Positions 43,845 to 55,900 of a stretch of DNA of 64,000 nt are shown here, one piece after another. Below the pieces are notes generated by a model. It saw only the letters and a program-made list of their open reading frames with translations. It was not told the DNA's origin and ran no database searches. The stretch's first letter is position 1; each line of letters opens with the position of its first letter. The position numbers and the translations under genes are program-made. The stretch is from Aeromonas finlandensis (lineage in GTDB: Bacteria; Pseudomonadota; Gammaproteobacteria; Enterobacterales; Aeromonadaceae). Where the stretch lies: contig NZ_JRGK01000052.1 of assembly GCF_000764645.1 (NCBI RefSeq), positions 1 to 64,000 on the forward strand. The letters run 5' to 3'.

Positions 43845-44315
43845 TTACAAGTATTGTTCAATATTTATGGGAGTATCTGATGGGTTACGTTGGATGGTGC
43901 AAGAAACCCCGAGACCAACCAACTCTCTGAATGTGCTTTTATCATTATTATCCAGCGACACAGTGGCATGAACCTGTTCTTTTCCTTCCTTGTAGTGCAT
44001 ATTGCCAACATTTATTTTCTTAATCGGCACACCACCTTTAACAAGGGTCAAGGCATCCTGAGGGGTACGAACAAGGATAAATATTTTTTGATGGTCCGCA
44101 GCTTTATGAATGACATCAATCGTTTTCTGCAAACTGAAAAAACGGGTATCAAATTCACCAGCCGACATTTTTGCCAATGCTTGTTGTGCAGGATCTTGCG
44201 AAACCGCGTCATTGGCAAAAAGAATCAGGTTGCATCCAGAATGAGGGCCATGACCTACCGCGACTTGACCATGTAAGCCTCGCTCATCGATTCGGGTATA
44301 AACAATATTTGGCAT
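43845..44315 (-). CDS. PTS mannose-family EIIB component
   Basis: 156-residue cytoplasmic EIIB that takes phosphate from EIIA and passes it to the incoming sugar. The active-site histidine is His15 in YTRIDERGLHGQVAVG (family consensus RIDxRLIHGQV). The motif VRTPQDALTLVKGGVPIKKINVGNMH is typical. Nine bases before EIIC. Base composition is closer to the EIIC/EIID genes than to kbaY, so the composition shift falls between kbaY and this gene. Confidence 0.94.
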   Translation of the reverse strand: MPNIVYTRIDERGLHGQVAVGHGPHSGCNLILFANDAVSQDPAQQALAKMSAGEFDTRFFSLQKTIDVIHKAADHQKIFILVRTPQDALTLVKGGVPIKKINVGNMHYKEGKEQVHATVSLDNNDKSTFRELVGLGVSCTIQRNPSDTPINIEQYL

Positions 44316-44353
44316 AGTGCTAGTCCTTTATTTCACGTTACTAATATCGGTTT

Positions 44354-46398
<2,045 letters not shown>

Positions 46399-46839
46399 TT
46401 AAATACCCTCCTCGACCAGGCTTGCTTCTGCCTGGCGATCTTTTTGCATTTCATCTGCCAGTGAAGTGAGGCCACGGTGGCCGCAAGCGAGGGCCTGGAC
46501 ACGGAATTCACTGACACTCAGGCCATCACGCTCCAGCAGCATCTCCAACAACAGCTGGAGATTGGTTCCGGTGATCACCTCTCGTTTGGGTGCTGCCATT
46601 GATAACAAAGAGGCCACCCGGAAAGGTGTTCCCCCTAGCAAGTCAGTGAGAAACACCACACCATCACCCTGCTCTACTGCCAACATGGCCTCTGCAAGTT
46701 GATGCTCCAACTTGCTGGTGGTTGATGATTCGGGAAAATCAATTGCCGCCACATATGGCTGTTCACCGAGGATCTGCTCCATTGCCTTTGCCAGTCCGCT
46801 GGCAAAACCGCCATGCCCCGTGATGATGATGCCCAACAT
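46399..46839 (-). CDS. agaF: AgaF, PTS mannose-family EIIA component
   Basis: 146 residues starting MLGIIITGHGGFA, aligned to E. coli AgaF (MLSIILTGHGG); the ATG has AAAGGAG 8 bases upstream, while an in-frame GTG three codons earlier would overlap it. Active-site His9. Motifs VFLTDLLGGTPFRVASLLS and GTNLQLLLEMLLERDGLS are nearly those of E. coli. Phosphorylated by HPr and passes phosphate to the EIIB encoded at 43.8 kb. Host-like composition, unlike the EIIB-C-D genes it must serve. Confidence 0.95.
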   Translation of the reverse strand: MLGIIITGHGGFASGLAKAMEQILGEQPYVAAIDFPESSTTSKLEHQLAEAMLAVEQGDGVVFLTDLLGGTPFRVASLLSMAAPKREVITGTNLQLLLEMLLERDGLSVSEFRVQALACGHRGLTSLADEMQKDRQAEASLVEEGI

Positions 46840-46970
46840 GTGACTCACTCCTTTTTCTAATGATTAACAACAAACAGACCATGAAGAATGGAAACGTTTA
46901 CAAAAATAAATATGCAATATTTTCAGATGCATAGTGATTAATTCTTATAGTGATTTCTGCCCGTTGATTC
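46840..46970 (-). promoter_or_regulatory. AT-rich gap between agaS and agaF, possible internal promoter
   Basis: 131 bases, strongly AT-rich. On the minus strand it holds a direct repeat AATCACTAT separated by about 13 bases and a palindromic GTAAACGTTTCC of LacI-family appearance. The ribosome-binding site of agaF is at the end. A second promoter for agaF and downstream genes is plausible. Confidence 0.35.
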
Positions 46971-48134
46971 TCATTCCTGACTTTTATAGGGATAAATATT
47001 TACCCCTTGTACGACCCGGTTGACGTGCCCGGTCGGGCAGGGATTGTCCGGGCTGATACCAAGACTCAACGAGGTGTAGAAGGCATAAAACTGGGCATAG
47101 AGCAGGTAGCAAAAGGAGAGCTGGGCATCATCACCCTGCAGGGTGTGGGGCAGATAGATGTGCTCACCCTCTTCGATACGGGGGTCATGCTGGTCAGCAA
47201 TGGCGACCACCCGGGCGGCCTGTCCGTCGCCCCGCAGTTCGCGCAACAGATCCAGATCATATTGACGGGTATAGGGGTCATTGGAGATGAGCTGGACGAT
47301 CAGGGTCTGTGCATTGACGACGGATTTGGGGCCATGGCGAAAACCGGTTGGAGAGTCAAACAGGGCGACCAGCCGACCACCGGTCAGCTCCAGCAGCTTG
47401 AGCGCCGACTCCTGGGCAACCCCTTGCAGGCTGCCACTACCAAGATAGATAACCCGTTGTGGCAGCGGTTCATTCCATGCAGGCACCTGCTGAACAACCT
47501 GATCAAGGATCGCTTCACTGACGCCAACCAGTGGGGCGCAGGCCTGCTGGTTGAACTGTGCTGGCAGGAAGACGGCAAGACAGCTCAGCATCATGCTGGT
47601 CAGGCTGCTGGTCATGGCGAAGCTGCGATCATTGGTTTGTGGCGGCATCAGCAGGGCCAGAGAGCGGGCATCTTGCTGGCAGCGGCGATAGAGCGCCCCT
47701 TCGCCGTTGCAGGTGAGCACCAGATGATGACAGTTGCCGAGCAACTGGCTGGCCAGCTCAACGGTGGCCACGCTCTCCGGGCTATTGCCAGAGCGGGCGA
47801 ACGAGATAAGCAGAGTCGGGCAATCCTCAGCCAGATACTCGGCCGGATCGGTGACAATATCGGTGGAAGCAATCGCCTCGAACCGGGTATTCAGGCGAGC
47901 AGAGAGGTAGGGAGCAAGCGCTCGTCCCGCAAAGGCAGAGGTACCGGCACCGGTCAGGATCACCCGCAGATTGCCATGGGAGCGCAGAGGGGCAAGAAAG
48001 CGATCCAGCGCATTGCGACACTCCTCCACCATGGCAAGGGTCTCCCGCCAGGTTGCCGGTTGTTGATGAATTTCACGGGCTGTCGCCAGGCCGTTGGCCG
48101 TGCGCAGCATCTCTTCTGGATAACCAAGGATCAT
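46971..48134 (-). CDS. agaS: AgaS, galactosamine-6-phosphate deaminase/isomerase
   Basis: 387 residues with two SIS domains. Converts galactosamine 6-phosphate to tagatose 6-phosphate and ammonia. Matches to E. coli AgaS include LRVILTGAGTSAFAGRALAPYL, LLISFARSGNSPESVATVELASQL, FAMTSSLTSMMLSCLAVF, ALFDSPTGFRHGPKSVV and NRVVQGVNIYP. GGAG precedes the ATG. Twelve bases follow kbaZ. Its presence distinguishes this cluster from an N-acetylglucosamine locus. Confidence 0.95.
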   Translation of the reverse strand: MILGYPEEMLRTANGLATAREIHQQPATWRETLAMVEECRNALDRFLAPLRSHGNLRVILTGAGTSAFAGRALAPYLSARLNTRFEAIASTDIVTDPAEYLAEDCPTLLISFARSGNSPESVATVELASQLLGNCHHLVLTCNGEGALYRRCQQDARSLALLMPPQTNDRSFAMTSSLTSMMLSCLAVFLPAQFNQQACAPLVGVSEAILDQVVQQVPAWNEPLPQRVIYLGSGSLQGVAQESALKLLELTGGRLVALFDSPTGFRHGPKSVVNAQTLIVQLISNDPYTRQYDLDLLRELRGDGQAARVVAIADQHDPRIEEGEHIYLPHTLQGDDAQLSFCYLLYAQFYAFYTSLSLGISPDNPCPTGHVNRVVQGVNIYPYKSQE

Positions 48135-48146
48135 GTCTACAACTCC

Positions 48147-49460
48147 TTAAACGACAGGGTCGAGCTGGGAAAGACAGGGGCAGGCTGTGCCGCAAGCGTT
48201 GGCATAGCTGCGCAACACCTCCTGCACCTGATCAAGAATGAGGTCATGGGGATTGGCCGACAGCGTGCCCAAACGTACCTTGCGGTACTGCAGGGGCAGA
48301 TGCTGACTGAGCAGTGGCAAGGGGATGGGCTCTGCGGCCAGGTTGGTGAGCAATCTGGCATAGCACTCATCGACGCGCGCATCGGGCCAGTAGTAGCGAA
48401 TGCGGTCTGAGTAGCTGTAACCGCGAGCGAGTCGGCATTCGTTGGCACTGCCCTGATAGTGGCTGCGCCAGAAGTCGGGGCGATCCAGCATGGTCTCTTC
48501 CATTACCTGGCGCAGACCCGAGCACGCCTTGGCGACAACCAGCTCCTCTTCGATGGCGGCAAGGGCAAACAGCGCTTCACGCAGGGCAAAGGTGAGGGCC
48601 GGGCCGACCTTGAGAATGGCAAAGTGGTCGCGAACCAACTGACGATAAGCCTCGGGGGTCTGGTAATCGGTGGAGTGAGCCTCGAACACCAGATGGGGGT
48701 AGGCTTCGATCATCCGGCTCAGTGGTGCCGCTTTCGCGGGTTGGTAATCGATGATGTGGGTGTGGTCAAACTCGACCCCGGGCTGCACCACCAGCCCGAT
48801 CACCCGTGGCCAGATATGGGCCAGACCAACCTGAGCGAAGGCTTGCTGGTGTGCCTCCAGGGTATGGCGTGCCGCTTCCGGGGTGGTGACGGCCAACTCG
48901 GCCAACTCTTCATGAGCACCGCCCGGCACCGGCACCTCGGTGCCAATCACATAGACCAGATCGCTCTTGCCAAAGGTGGCCAGACAGGTTTGCTCGGCGA
49001 TCTGCGCCAGACGGGCGGCCCGCTCTGCGACCAGCTCATCGGTCAGCGGCACCGGATCACCCTGACAAGACATGCTGCAGTCGAGATGGATCTTCTTGAA
49101 ACCGGCGGCGACATAGCAGGCAATCAGCTTTTCGGCATGGGCCATGGCCTGCTCGGCTGGCTCACCTTGCCAGCGGTTGGGACCAAGGTGATCCCCCCCG
49201 AGAATGAGTCGGTGCGCCGGAAAGTGGCACTCGGCAGCCAGTTGATAGAGGCGATCACGAAAATCGGCCGGAGTCATCCCGGTGTAACCACCGAACTGAT
49301 CCACCTGATTGGAGGTGGCCTCGACCAGCAGCAGTTGATCCCCTTCGGCGGCCAAGCGCAACGCGGCCTCCAGCACCAGCGGGTGAGCGGAGCAGACGGC
49401 ATAGATCCCGACCTGTTCTCCCTGTTTATGTCTTTCGACCAGTGCCAGCATGGATTTCAT
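48147..49460 (-). CDS. kbaZ: KbaZ/AgaZ, tagatose-1,6-bisphosphate aldolase accessory subunit
   Basis: 437 residues from [14 protein letters not shown], chosen because AAGGAAG lies 6-7 bases before it and E. coli KbaZ (426) starts at the same place; 14 extra codons upstream are rejected. The sequence closely follows the family: [79 protein letters not shown]. It stabilises and activates KbaY. First gene of the leftward aga operon, preceded by AgaR-like operators. Confidence 0.96.
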   Translation of the reverse strand: MKSMLALVERHKQGEQVGIYAVCSAHPLVLEAALRLAAEGDQLLLVEATSNQVDQFGGYTGMTPADFRDRLYQLAAECHFPAHRLILGGDHLGPNRWQGEPAEQAMAHAEKLIACYVAAGFKKIHLDCSMSCQGDPVPLTDELVAERAARLAQIAEQTCLATFGKSDLVYVIGTEVPVPGGAHEELAELAVTTPEAARHTLEAHQQAFAQVGLAHIWPRVIGLVVQPGVEFDHTHIIDYQPAKAAPLSRMIEAYPHLVFEAHSTDYQTPEAYRQLVRDHFAILKVGPALTFALREALFALAAIEEELVVAKACSGLRQVMEETMLDRPDFWRSHYQGSANECRLARGYSYSDRIRYYWPDARVDECYARLLTNLAAEPIPLPLLSQHLPLQYRKVRLGTLSANPHDLILDQVQEVLRSYANACGTACPCLSQLDPVV

Positions 49461-49495
49461 TTTGATCTTCCTTCGTTGCTCTAGATGAAAGTAAC

Positions 49496-49514
49496 CTTTC
49501 ACTTCGTTTTCTTT
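49496..49514. promoter_or_regulatory. AgaR-like operator 1
   Basis: CTTTCACTTCGTTTTCTTT, fitting the repeated CTTTCRTTT-type AgaR consensus. It lies 36 bases before the kbaZ start codon, near the expected promoter. Confidence 0.6.
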
Positions 49515-49530
49515 ACCCTAGTGGCGATAC

Positions 49531-49550
49531 AAAGAAAACGAAACAAAAGA
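49531..49550. promoter_or_regulatory. AgaR-like operator 2
   Basis: AAAGAAAACGAAACAAAAGA; its complement CTTTTGTTTCGTTTTCTTT is the best match of the three to the AgaR consensus. Lies between the divergent kbaZ and agaR. Confidence 0.65.
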
Positions 49551-49678
49551 GTTCTATCTTCTTGAGAGGGATCACAAAAAGAAAGACACTGAAAGCTGCC
49601 GGGCGATGGGAAATGAAAATATTGCTGTGGAAAAGCTTAGTAATGGCTTGATTTGACTCTGCCGCTGAGCGTTAATAT

Positions 49679-49699
49679 GAAAACGTAACGAAGTGAAAG
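49679..49699. promoter_or_regulatory. AgaR-like operator 3
   Basis: The complement reads CTTTCACTTCGTTACGTTTTC, sharing CTTTCACTTCGTT with operator 1. It is 36 bases before the agaR ATG, suggesting autoregulation. Confidence 0.6.
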
Positions 49700-49734
49700 A
49701 ACATTTTCACCACAGCACTCCGGCAGAAGAGACT

Positions 49735-50541
49735 ATGCAAACAACAGAAAGAAGCACGCTCGGGACCAGCGAGCGGCGGGAACGGATCATTCAGCAACTG
49801 CGCAGCAATGGCAGCGTTCAGGTCAATGAACTGGCCACCCACTATCAGGTGTCGACCGTGACCATTCGCAACGATCTGGCATTCCTGGAAAAACAGGGGG
49901 TCGCTGTACGCGCCTATGGTGGCGCCCTGCTGTGTGAACCCAATCAGGCCGTACCCGAGCGAACCATTGCCGACAAGAGCGTGCTCAATACGCCAGCCAA
50001 ACAGCGGATCGGCGCGCTGGCGGCCACACTGGTACCGCCCGGGTGTCGTCTTATCCTCGACTCGGGCACCACGACGCTGGAGGTGGCGCGTCATCTGCGC
50101 GAGCATCAGGAGATCCTGGTGATGACCAACGGCATGAACGTGGCCAATGCACTGCTGGAGGCGGAGGGGGTCGAGCTGCTGATGACCGGCGGTCAACTGC
50201 GCCGCAAATCACTCTCGTTCTATGGGGCGCAGGCCGAGCAATCCCTGCAAAACTACCATTTTGACCTGCTGTTTCTCGGGGTGGATGGCATCGACCTCGA
50301 GCGTGGTGTCAGTACCCATCACGAGGATGAAGCGCGCCTTAACCGCTGCATGTGTCAGGTCGCCGAGCGGATCATCGTGGTCACCGACTCCAGCAAATTT
50401 GGCCGACGCAGCCTGCACAAGATTATCGATACCCCGCGTATTCATACCCTGATCACCGATGACGCCCTGCCAGCAGACGTGCTGACTGGCTTGCGTCATG
50501 CCGGGATCGAGGTACTGCTGGTACCGGCGGATCCCCACTGA
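49735..50541 (+). CDS. agaR: AgaR, DeoR-family repressor of the aga genes
   Basis: 268 residues (E. coli 269) starting [22 protein letters not shown]. DeoR helix-turn-helix: [29 protein letters not shown]-terminal phosphosugar-sensing domain with [55 protein letters not shown] and [13 protein letters not shown]. Divergent from kbaZ with three putative operators in between. Expected to repress both directions and release on an amino-sugar phosphate. AGAAGAG precedes the start. Confidence 0.93.
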   Translation: MQTTERSTLGTSERRERIIQQLRSNGSVQVNELATHYQVSTVTIRNDLAFLEKQGVAVRAYGGALLCEPNQAVPERTIADKSVLNTPAKQRIGALAATLVPPGCRLILDSGTTTLEVARHLREHQEILVMTNGMNVANALLEAEGVELLMTGGQLRRKSLSFYGAQAEQSLQNYHFDLLFLGVDGIDLERGVSTHHEDEARLNRCMCQVAERIIVVTDSSKFGRRSLHKIIDTPRIHTLITDDALPADVLTGLRHAGIEVLLVPADPH

Positions 50542-50557
50542 TCGCAGCAGGATTGCG

Positions 50558-51415
50558 TTAGCCCCCGGACACTAGGGTCAGGGTCATACCGATACTCATG
50601 CGGTCACCTCTGGCGAGTAACCGCAAACCGGGGTGACCGGCCAGATGGTGGGCATTGGCGGCATGGCTCTGGGGCTCCAGACAGACAAAGCCACTCCCCT
50701 CATCGGGCTGGTAGAGCATCAGGAAGGCACACTCGCTTGCAACCAGCAGGCGCTGCTGGCGGGTTGGATGGTCAATCTCGGCCTGACCGCGCCAGCCGCC
50801 GTAACAGTGGTTGAGCCACCCTTGCGGGCGAGCCCACTGGCGAAAGTCGAGGTGGGGCGCCAGTCTGCTCGACCAGTCGGTCGGCAGATGATCCGGCCCC
50901 TCTTGCCAGACGCCGCTCGCCAGAAAGCGAATGCGGGTCTGCGAGTCGCGCCAGAAGAAGGGGTGGAAACCGGCGCCGTAGAGGCAGGGGCTCTCCCCGA
51001 GATGGGTCAGGCTGATCCGCGCCACCAGGCTCGCCCCCTGCAGCCGATAGTCGATCTCCGCCAGATAATGAAAGGGGCCATTCTGGCTGGTGAGCTGCAA
51101 GGTCACCGAGCTGTCGGTCAACGCCACCGGTTGCCAAGGCTGCAACCAGCCATCCCCATGCAAAAAGAAGTCGGGATCGAGCTCGCTCGCGGGCAACGCA
51201 CACGCCTCTCCCCACAGTTCAAACCGGTTGCCTGCGACCCGATTGGCCAGCGGCACCATGGGAAACAGCGCGCTCTGCCCGGGATGCCAGGGCTGTGCCG
51301 GGTCCGTGTCGCGCAGCAACGGGCGCCCTTTGTCATCCTCCAGCCCCAGCAGGCAGGCCCCTTGTGCAGAGACCCGCATCCGAAGATGCGGGTTGTTTAA
51401 TGTGTATACCGTCAT
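50558..51415 (-). CDS. Aldose 1-epimerase family protein
   Basis: 285-residue galactose-mutarotase-like enzyme: HPGQSALFPMVPLANRVAGNRF, FFLHGDGWLQPW (conserved HG near the active-site histidine), CLYGAGFHPFFWRD (catalytic His region) and VCLEPQSHAANAHH (catalytic Glu). Interconverts alpha and beta anomers. The start ATG overlaps the transporter TGA by 4 bases (ATGA), so it prepares the sugar imported by that transporter rather than belonging to the convergent aga system. Which hexose or pentose is unknown. Confidence 0.9.
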   Translation of the reverse strand: MTVYTLNNPHLRMRVSAQGACLLGLEDDKGRPLLRDTDPAQPWHPGQSALFPMVPLANRVAGNRFELWGEACALPASELDPDFFLHGDGWLQPWQPVALTDSSVTLQLTSQNGPFHYLAEIDYRLQGASLVARISLTHLGESPCLYGAGFHPFFWRDSQTRIRFLASGVWQEGPDHLPTDWSSRLAPHLDFRQWARPQGWLNHCYGGWRGQAEIDHPTRQQRLLVASECAFLMLYQPDEGSGFVCLEPQSHAANAHHLAGHPGLRLLARGDRMSIGMTLTLVSGG

Positions 51416-52863
51416 GCCGAGGCGCTCGCCTTGGTCGGCGTCAGTTCGACCTTGCCTTGGGCCAGCTGGGCTTCCAGCGCCTCCAGCGTGACGCCCTTGG
51501 TCTCGGGCACCTTGCGATAGATAAAGATGAGACCGGCGAAACAGATAAGGCCATAGAGCAGGAAGCTGCCTGCGGCGCCCAACCCGGCGTTAAGCAGCGG
51601 GAAGGTGTAGGTCAGCACGAAGCAGGCGATCCAGAGCGCCAGGGTACCGGCCGACATCGCCAGCCCGCGCACACGGTTGGGGAAGATCTCCGAGAGCAGC
51701 ACCCAGGTGACCGGCGCCAGCGTCAGGGCATAGATGGCGATCGCCGCCAATACCAGCAGCAACACCGGCAGCCCCAGTACGCCTGTGGCATAGGCCGCCG
51801 CCATCATGCCGTAGATGATGGTCAGCCCCGCCGAGCCAATCAGCATCAGCTTGCGACGACCAATCTTGTCCACCATGGGCAGCGCGATCAGGGTAAACAG
51901 CAGGTTGATAAGACCGGTGGCGACGATGGATTTGAGGGTGCTGTTGATGTCAAACCCGGCGGAGGCAAAGATCTCCTGCGCATAGTTGAAGATGACGTTG
52001 ATGCCGCACCACTGCTGGAACACCGCCAGCACAATCCCGATGATGAGGATCGGCCGTACCGAGGGTTTACCCAGCTCCGCCAGCGAGACCTTGTGGGTCT
52101 CGCCCACCAAGGTCTGACGAATATCGGCCAGGGTCTGCTTGGCATAGGCATCCCCGCCAATCTTGCCGAGCATGCGGGAGGCTTTCTCATACTGACCATC
52201 TTTGGCCAACCAGCGCGGCGACTCCGGCACGAAGAACATCAACACCAGAAACGCCAGCGCAGGTACCAGTTCGGCACCGAACATCCAGCGCCAGCCGGAC
52301 TGACCATTCCAGGTCGCCAGAATATCGGCCTGAGTGGCGTTGCTCGCCACCGGATCGGCGATCATCAGGTTCACCAACTGAGCCGCCAGCACCCCGATGA
52401 CGATGGTGAGCTGGTTGATGGCCACGAACTTGCCCCGCTTGTTGGCCGGGCTGATCTCGGCGATGTACATAGGCGAGAGCGCAGAGGCCAGACCGATGCC
52501 GATCCCGCCGATGATGCGATAGACCACAAACAGATCGAAGTTGCTGGCAGCAGCCGTGCCCCACGCCGAGATGGTGAAGAGGATGGCGGCCAGGATCAGC
52601 GGCTTCTTGCGACCGAAGCGGTCGGCTGACCAGCCGGAGATGGCGGCCCCCAGCACACAGCCCACCAGCGCCGAGCTCATGGCCCAGCCGGACTGGGCCG
52701 GGTCGGTGATGGCGAAATAGGCCTCATAGAATGGCTTGGCCCCGCCAATCACCACCCAGTCATAACCAAACAGCAGGCCACCGCAGGCGGCCACCAAGCA
52801 GATCATCCAGATGTAGCTCATATTGAGCCCATTCGTATCCAATTGATTTTTCGTGCGTTCCAT
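51412..52863 (-). CDS. MFS sugar:proton symporter (SP family)
   Basis: 483 residues, 12 membrane segments. SP-family signatures: GGLLFGYDWVVIGG, WSADRFGRKKPL, RIIGGIGIGLASALSPMYIAEISPANKRG, VPESPRWLAKDG, QQWCGINVIFNYAQEIF, DKIGRRKLML, LLSEIFPNRVRGLAMS and VPETKGVTLE. The GINVIFNYAQEIF motif places it near XylE/AraE-type pentose and hexose symporters. AAGGATG precedes the start. Follows the DUF5107 gene by 82 bases that carry a hairpin. Confidence 0.93.
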   Translation of the reverse strand: MERTKNQLDTNGLNMSYIWMICLVAACGGLLFGYDWVVIGGAKPFYEAYFAITDPAQSGWAMSSALVGCVLGAAISGWSADRFGRKKPLILAAILFTISAWGTAAASNFDLFVVYRIIGGIGIGLASALSPMYIAEISPANKRGKFVAINQLTIVIGVLAAQLVNLMIADPVASNATQADILATWNGQSGWRWMFGAELVPALAFLVLMFFVPESPRWLAKDGQYEKASRMLGKIGGDAYAKQTLADIRQTLVGETHKVSLAELGKPSVRPILIIGIVLAVFQQWCGINVIFNYAQEIFASAGFDINSTLKSIVATGLINLLFTLIALPMVDKIGRRKLMLIGSAGLTIIYGMMAAAYATGVLGLPVLLLVLAAIAIYALTLAPVTWVLLSEIFPNRVRGLAMSAGTLALWIACFVLTYTFPLLNAGLGAAGSFLLYGLICFAGLIFIYRKVPETKGVTLEALEAQLAQGKVELTPTKASASA

Positions 52864-52901
52864 GACTCATCCTTATCATCTTGTCGATTGTAGGGTGCAG
52901 T

Positions 52902-52927
52902 GGCGCCCCTCACCGTGGCGGGGCGCC
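52902..52927. repeat. GC-rich hairpin between the DUF5107 gene and the transporter gene
   Basis: GGCGCCCC and GGGGCGCC with a 10-base loop. A T tract follows only on the plus strand (GGTTTTTG), opposite to the genes, so for the leftward transcript it is more likely an mRNA-stabilising or attenuating hairpin than a terminator. Confidence 0.55.
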
Positions 52928-52944
52928 GGTTTTTGTTATGAGTG

Positions 52945-55900
52945 TTATGAGTTGAGTGACAGCTCGCGGCAGATCAGGGCAAAGAGGTGCCCCTTGTCGT
53001 GAGCCGGGTTAAGGGTGAGCAGCTCTCGCAAGGTCTGTTCACAACCATCCCGCTGACCCAGCCCCAACAGGCCGAGCGCCCGGACCAGCAGACAGTGCTG
53101 GCGATGTTTGTGCTGCGGGTCGTCATCCAGCACGATGAGGTCGGGCAGTGAGACGGCGAAGAAATCCGCTTCGACCGACTCGCCCATCGCCTGCTCGGCC
53201 CAGCCGACCATCCCTTCAAAGAGACGCTGCGCCTCCGCAACCCGACCAAGACGTGCCAGCGCCATGCCCTGATAGAAGAGGTAATCCACCGGCTGATCGT
53301 TGTAGTAGCGGCTGGCCCCCAGCGACCCCTGACCAAGACAGGCCTGTTGCAGGCACTGGGCCGCCAGACTCTGGTTGTCACAGGCCAGATGGCAGAGCGC
53401 CAGCAGGTAGTGGATATCGTTGTCGGTCTGCCCCACCAGACGCCCCTCCCCCAGATTGAGGGGGTAGTGCAACGCCTGTTGCAGCAGCAAAATAGCCTGC
53501 TCGTGACGCCCCTGAGTCATCAACGCCAACGCCCGGCGCTGCTGGTTGATGAGGTACTGACCGGTCACCTTGCCCTCGCCCCCCTCCCAGGGGTGGAATT
53601 CGCGCAGCCGCAAGATCTCCGCCGCAGCCTCCAGCTGGCCGGTGATGTGATAGAGGCTGAGCAGTTCGGCAGTCAGGTCGTCGCGCTTGAGGGCCACCTC
53701 ACGATGTGCCTCCAGCAGCGCCAACCGCTCGCTTGGTGCCATGACGCAGCGCTTGTGCAGTTGATCCAGTTCAAACAGCAGACGGGCATCGTCCGGCTTG
53801 AGGGCAAAGGCCCGACTCAGACACTGCTCGGCCGCCACCGGATCGCCGCTCTTGTTGAAGTGATAGATGCCAAGGTTGCGCCAGGCCGGGGCAAATCCGG
53901 GTGCCTGCTCGCACACCTGCTGCCACAGGGCAATCGCCTGCTCATAGTTGCGTTTGCTGTAGTGGAAGCAGCCCAGCAGATAGCTGGCAAACCAGCTGTG
54001 GGGCAGTTGCGCCAGCATGGCCACCTCGCCAAGGGTATTGGGGAAGCGCACCTTGCGGCCAAAGGCCTGCTCGGCCCGTTGCAGCAGGGCATCCTGCGCC
54101 TCACCTTCCGGCAGCAGCGCGGCCTGAAACAGCAGCGGCAGGGTCTCCTCCACCGGCAGTGTTGAGAGCAGTTGCTGCGCCAGCTCGGGGCGACCCAGTG
54201 CCAGCAGATTGCTCGCCAGGAAGCAGAGGTTCACCCCGCGCCCGTTGCACAGGGTGCGCAGCGCTTCGAGATCGTTCGGCTGCTCGCTTGCCAGCCAGCG
54301 CAGGAAGGCGAGCTGATAGTGGAGCGGATAGCGGACGCGCTGCTCGTCGATATAGGCAATGGCTGCCTCCCGCTGGCCAGACTCCAGCAGCGCCAACCCT
54401 TTGAGGGCGATAGCGCCGTAGTGGGTGCCGTTGACCGCAAGACTCTTCTCGACAAAGGGCAGCGCCTGCAGCGGGTCACGGCGCACCATGGCGATGCGAG
54501 CCAGCCCGAGGAAGCCGCTGTCGCGGCAGTTACCGCTCCAGGTCGCCTTGTAGAAGTCATCGAAGGCGGCATCGAACTGGCCAAGACGCTCCTCGATGTG
54601 GCCGCGCAACAAGCTCGCCTTGCCACACTGGGGGTTCTTGTTGAGGCGATGGGCACGAACCAGCGCCTGATTGACGTAAACCAGCGCCTGCTCATAGTTG
54701 GCGCGGTTGTACTCCAGGGTTGCCAGCGCCAGATTGCAGCGATAGTCGCCGCCATCGAGCTCCAGTGCCCGCAGGTAGTAATCAAAGGGCGAACGGCTGG
54801 CATGCAGATACTGCTCAAGATGCTGGCCGATGAAGTAGAGCTCGTCGACCGAGTCGAGATTGACGGCGGGCTCCGGTGCCGTGGCCGGATCCGGCAGGGC
54901 TTCGCCCGCGGGCTGATGCTCGAGATAACTCAAGATCGTCTGGCCCTGCTCATCCAGCAGGCGTACCTGCAAGCGTCCCTCGCTGGTGATGGCCTGCGGC
55001 TCGAGCCAGGCCTGACCCGGTTGCAGATCCAGCGTCTGGGTGAACAGCACGCCGCTCTCGTCACTCACTTCGAAACGGGCGTGGCACAGCGGCGCGATGG
55101 CGTAGGCACCGCACAGCAGACCGTCCTCGCTGCGCTCCAGCTTGATGGCGGCGCGGGTGTTGGCATTTTGCAGGGTGCCGAGAGTGTTGTAGGGCAGGAA
55201 GTTCTGCACGAACACCTTCTCCTCCCCCGCATCCAGCCAGGTGAAGTCGGGCTGGTTGTCGGTGTAGACCCCGGTCATCAGCTCGATGTAAGGGCCGTTG
55301 TCGTCGGTCAGGTTGCGATCCCAGGCCAGACCGAAGTCACAGTTGCCCCAGCTCCACTGCTTCTTGCCCGGCGAAACGTGGTGATCCGCCACGTGCAACA
55401 GGCCGCCCTGCTCGTCATGGCAGTAGGCGCCGACGAAGTCGTAGTCGGACTTGTCCGCCATATAGGAGGTGGGCACCGGAATATTGCGGTAACGGGAGAT
55501 ATCGACCCCGGCGGTGTAGTCCACCTTGTAGTAGGTGCCGCGGGCGATGGGGAAGGCACTGACGTCGCGCTTGCCGTGGTCATAGACGGCGGTCACATCA
55601 GGCGGGAAGACGCTCTGGTGGGCATCGCCCCCTTTCACTGCCGGGTTGGACCACCAGAGGAAGTGGCGCGGCGTGTCATTGCCGTTGAACACCTTGCCGG
55701 TGATCTCGATAAGCGCCTTGTCGGGATAGAGGGTGAAGCCTGCCATTACCTGCAGACCGCGCATCGGCTCCACTTCGCCGAGCAAGACGGTCTTGGCGCC
55801 GCCCTCGCGCTCCGCAATGGTGAAATCCACCGGCATAAAGGTGGTGGGTCTGTGGTGCTGCGGCCAGTTGAACTCGATGCCGCCGGAGATCCAGGGACCC

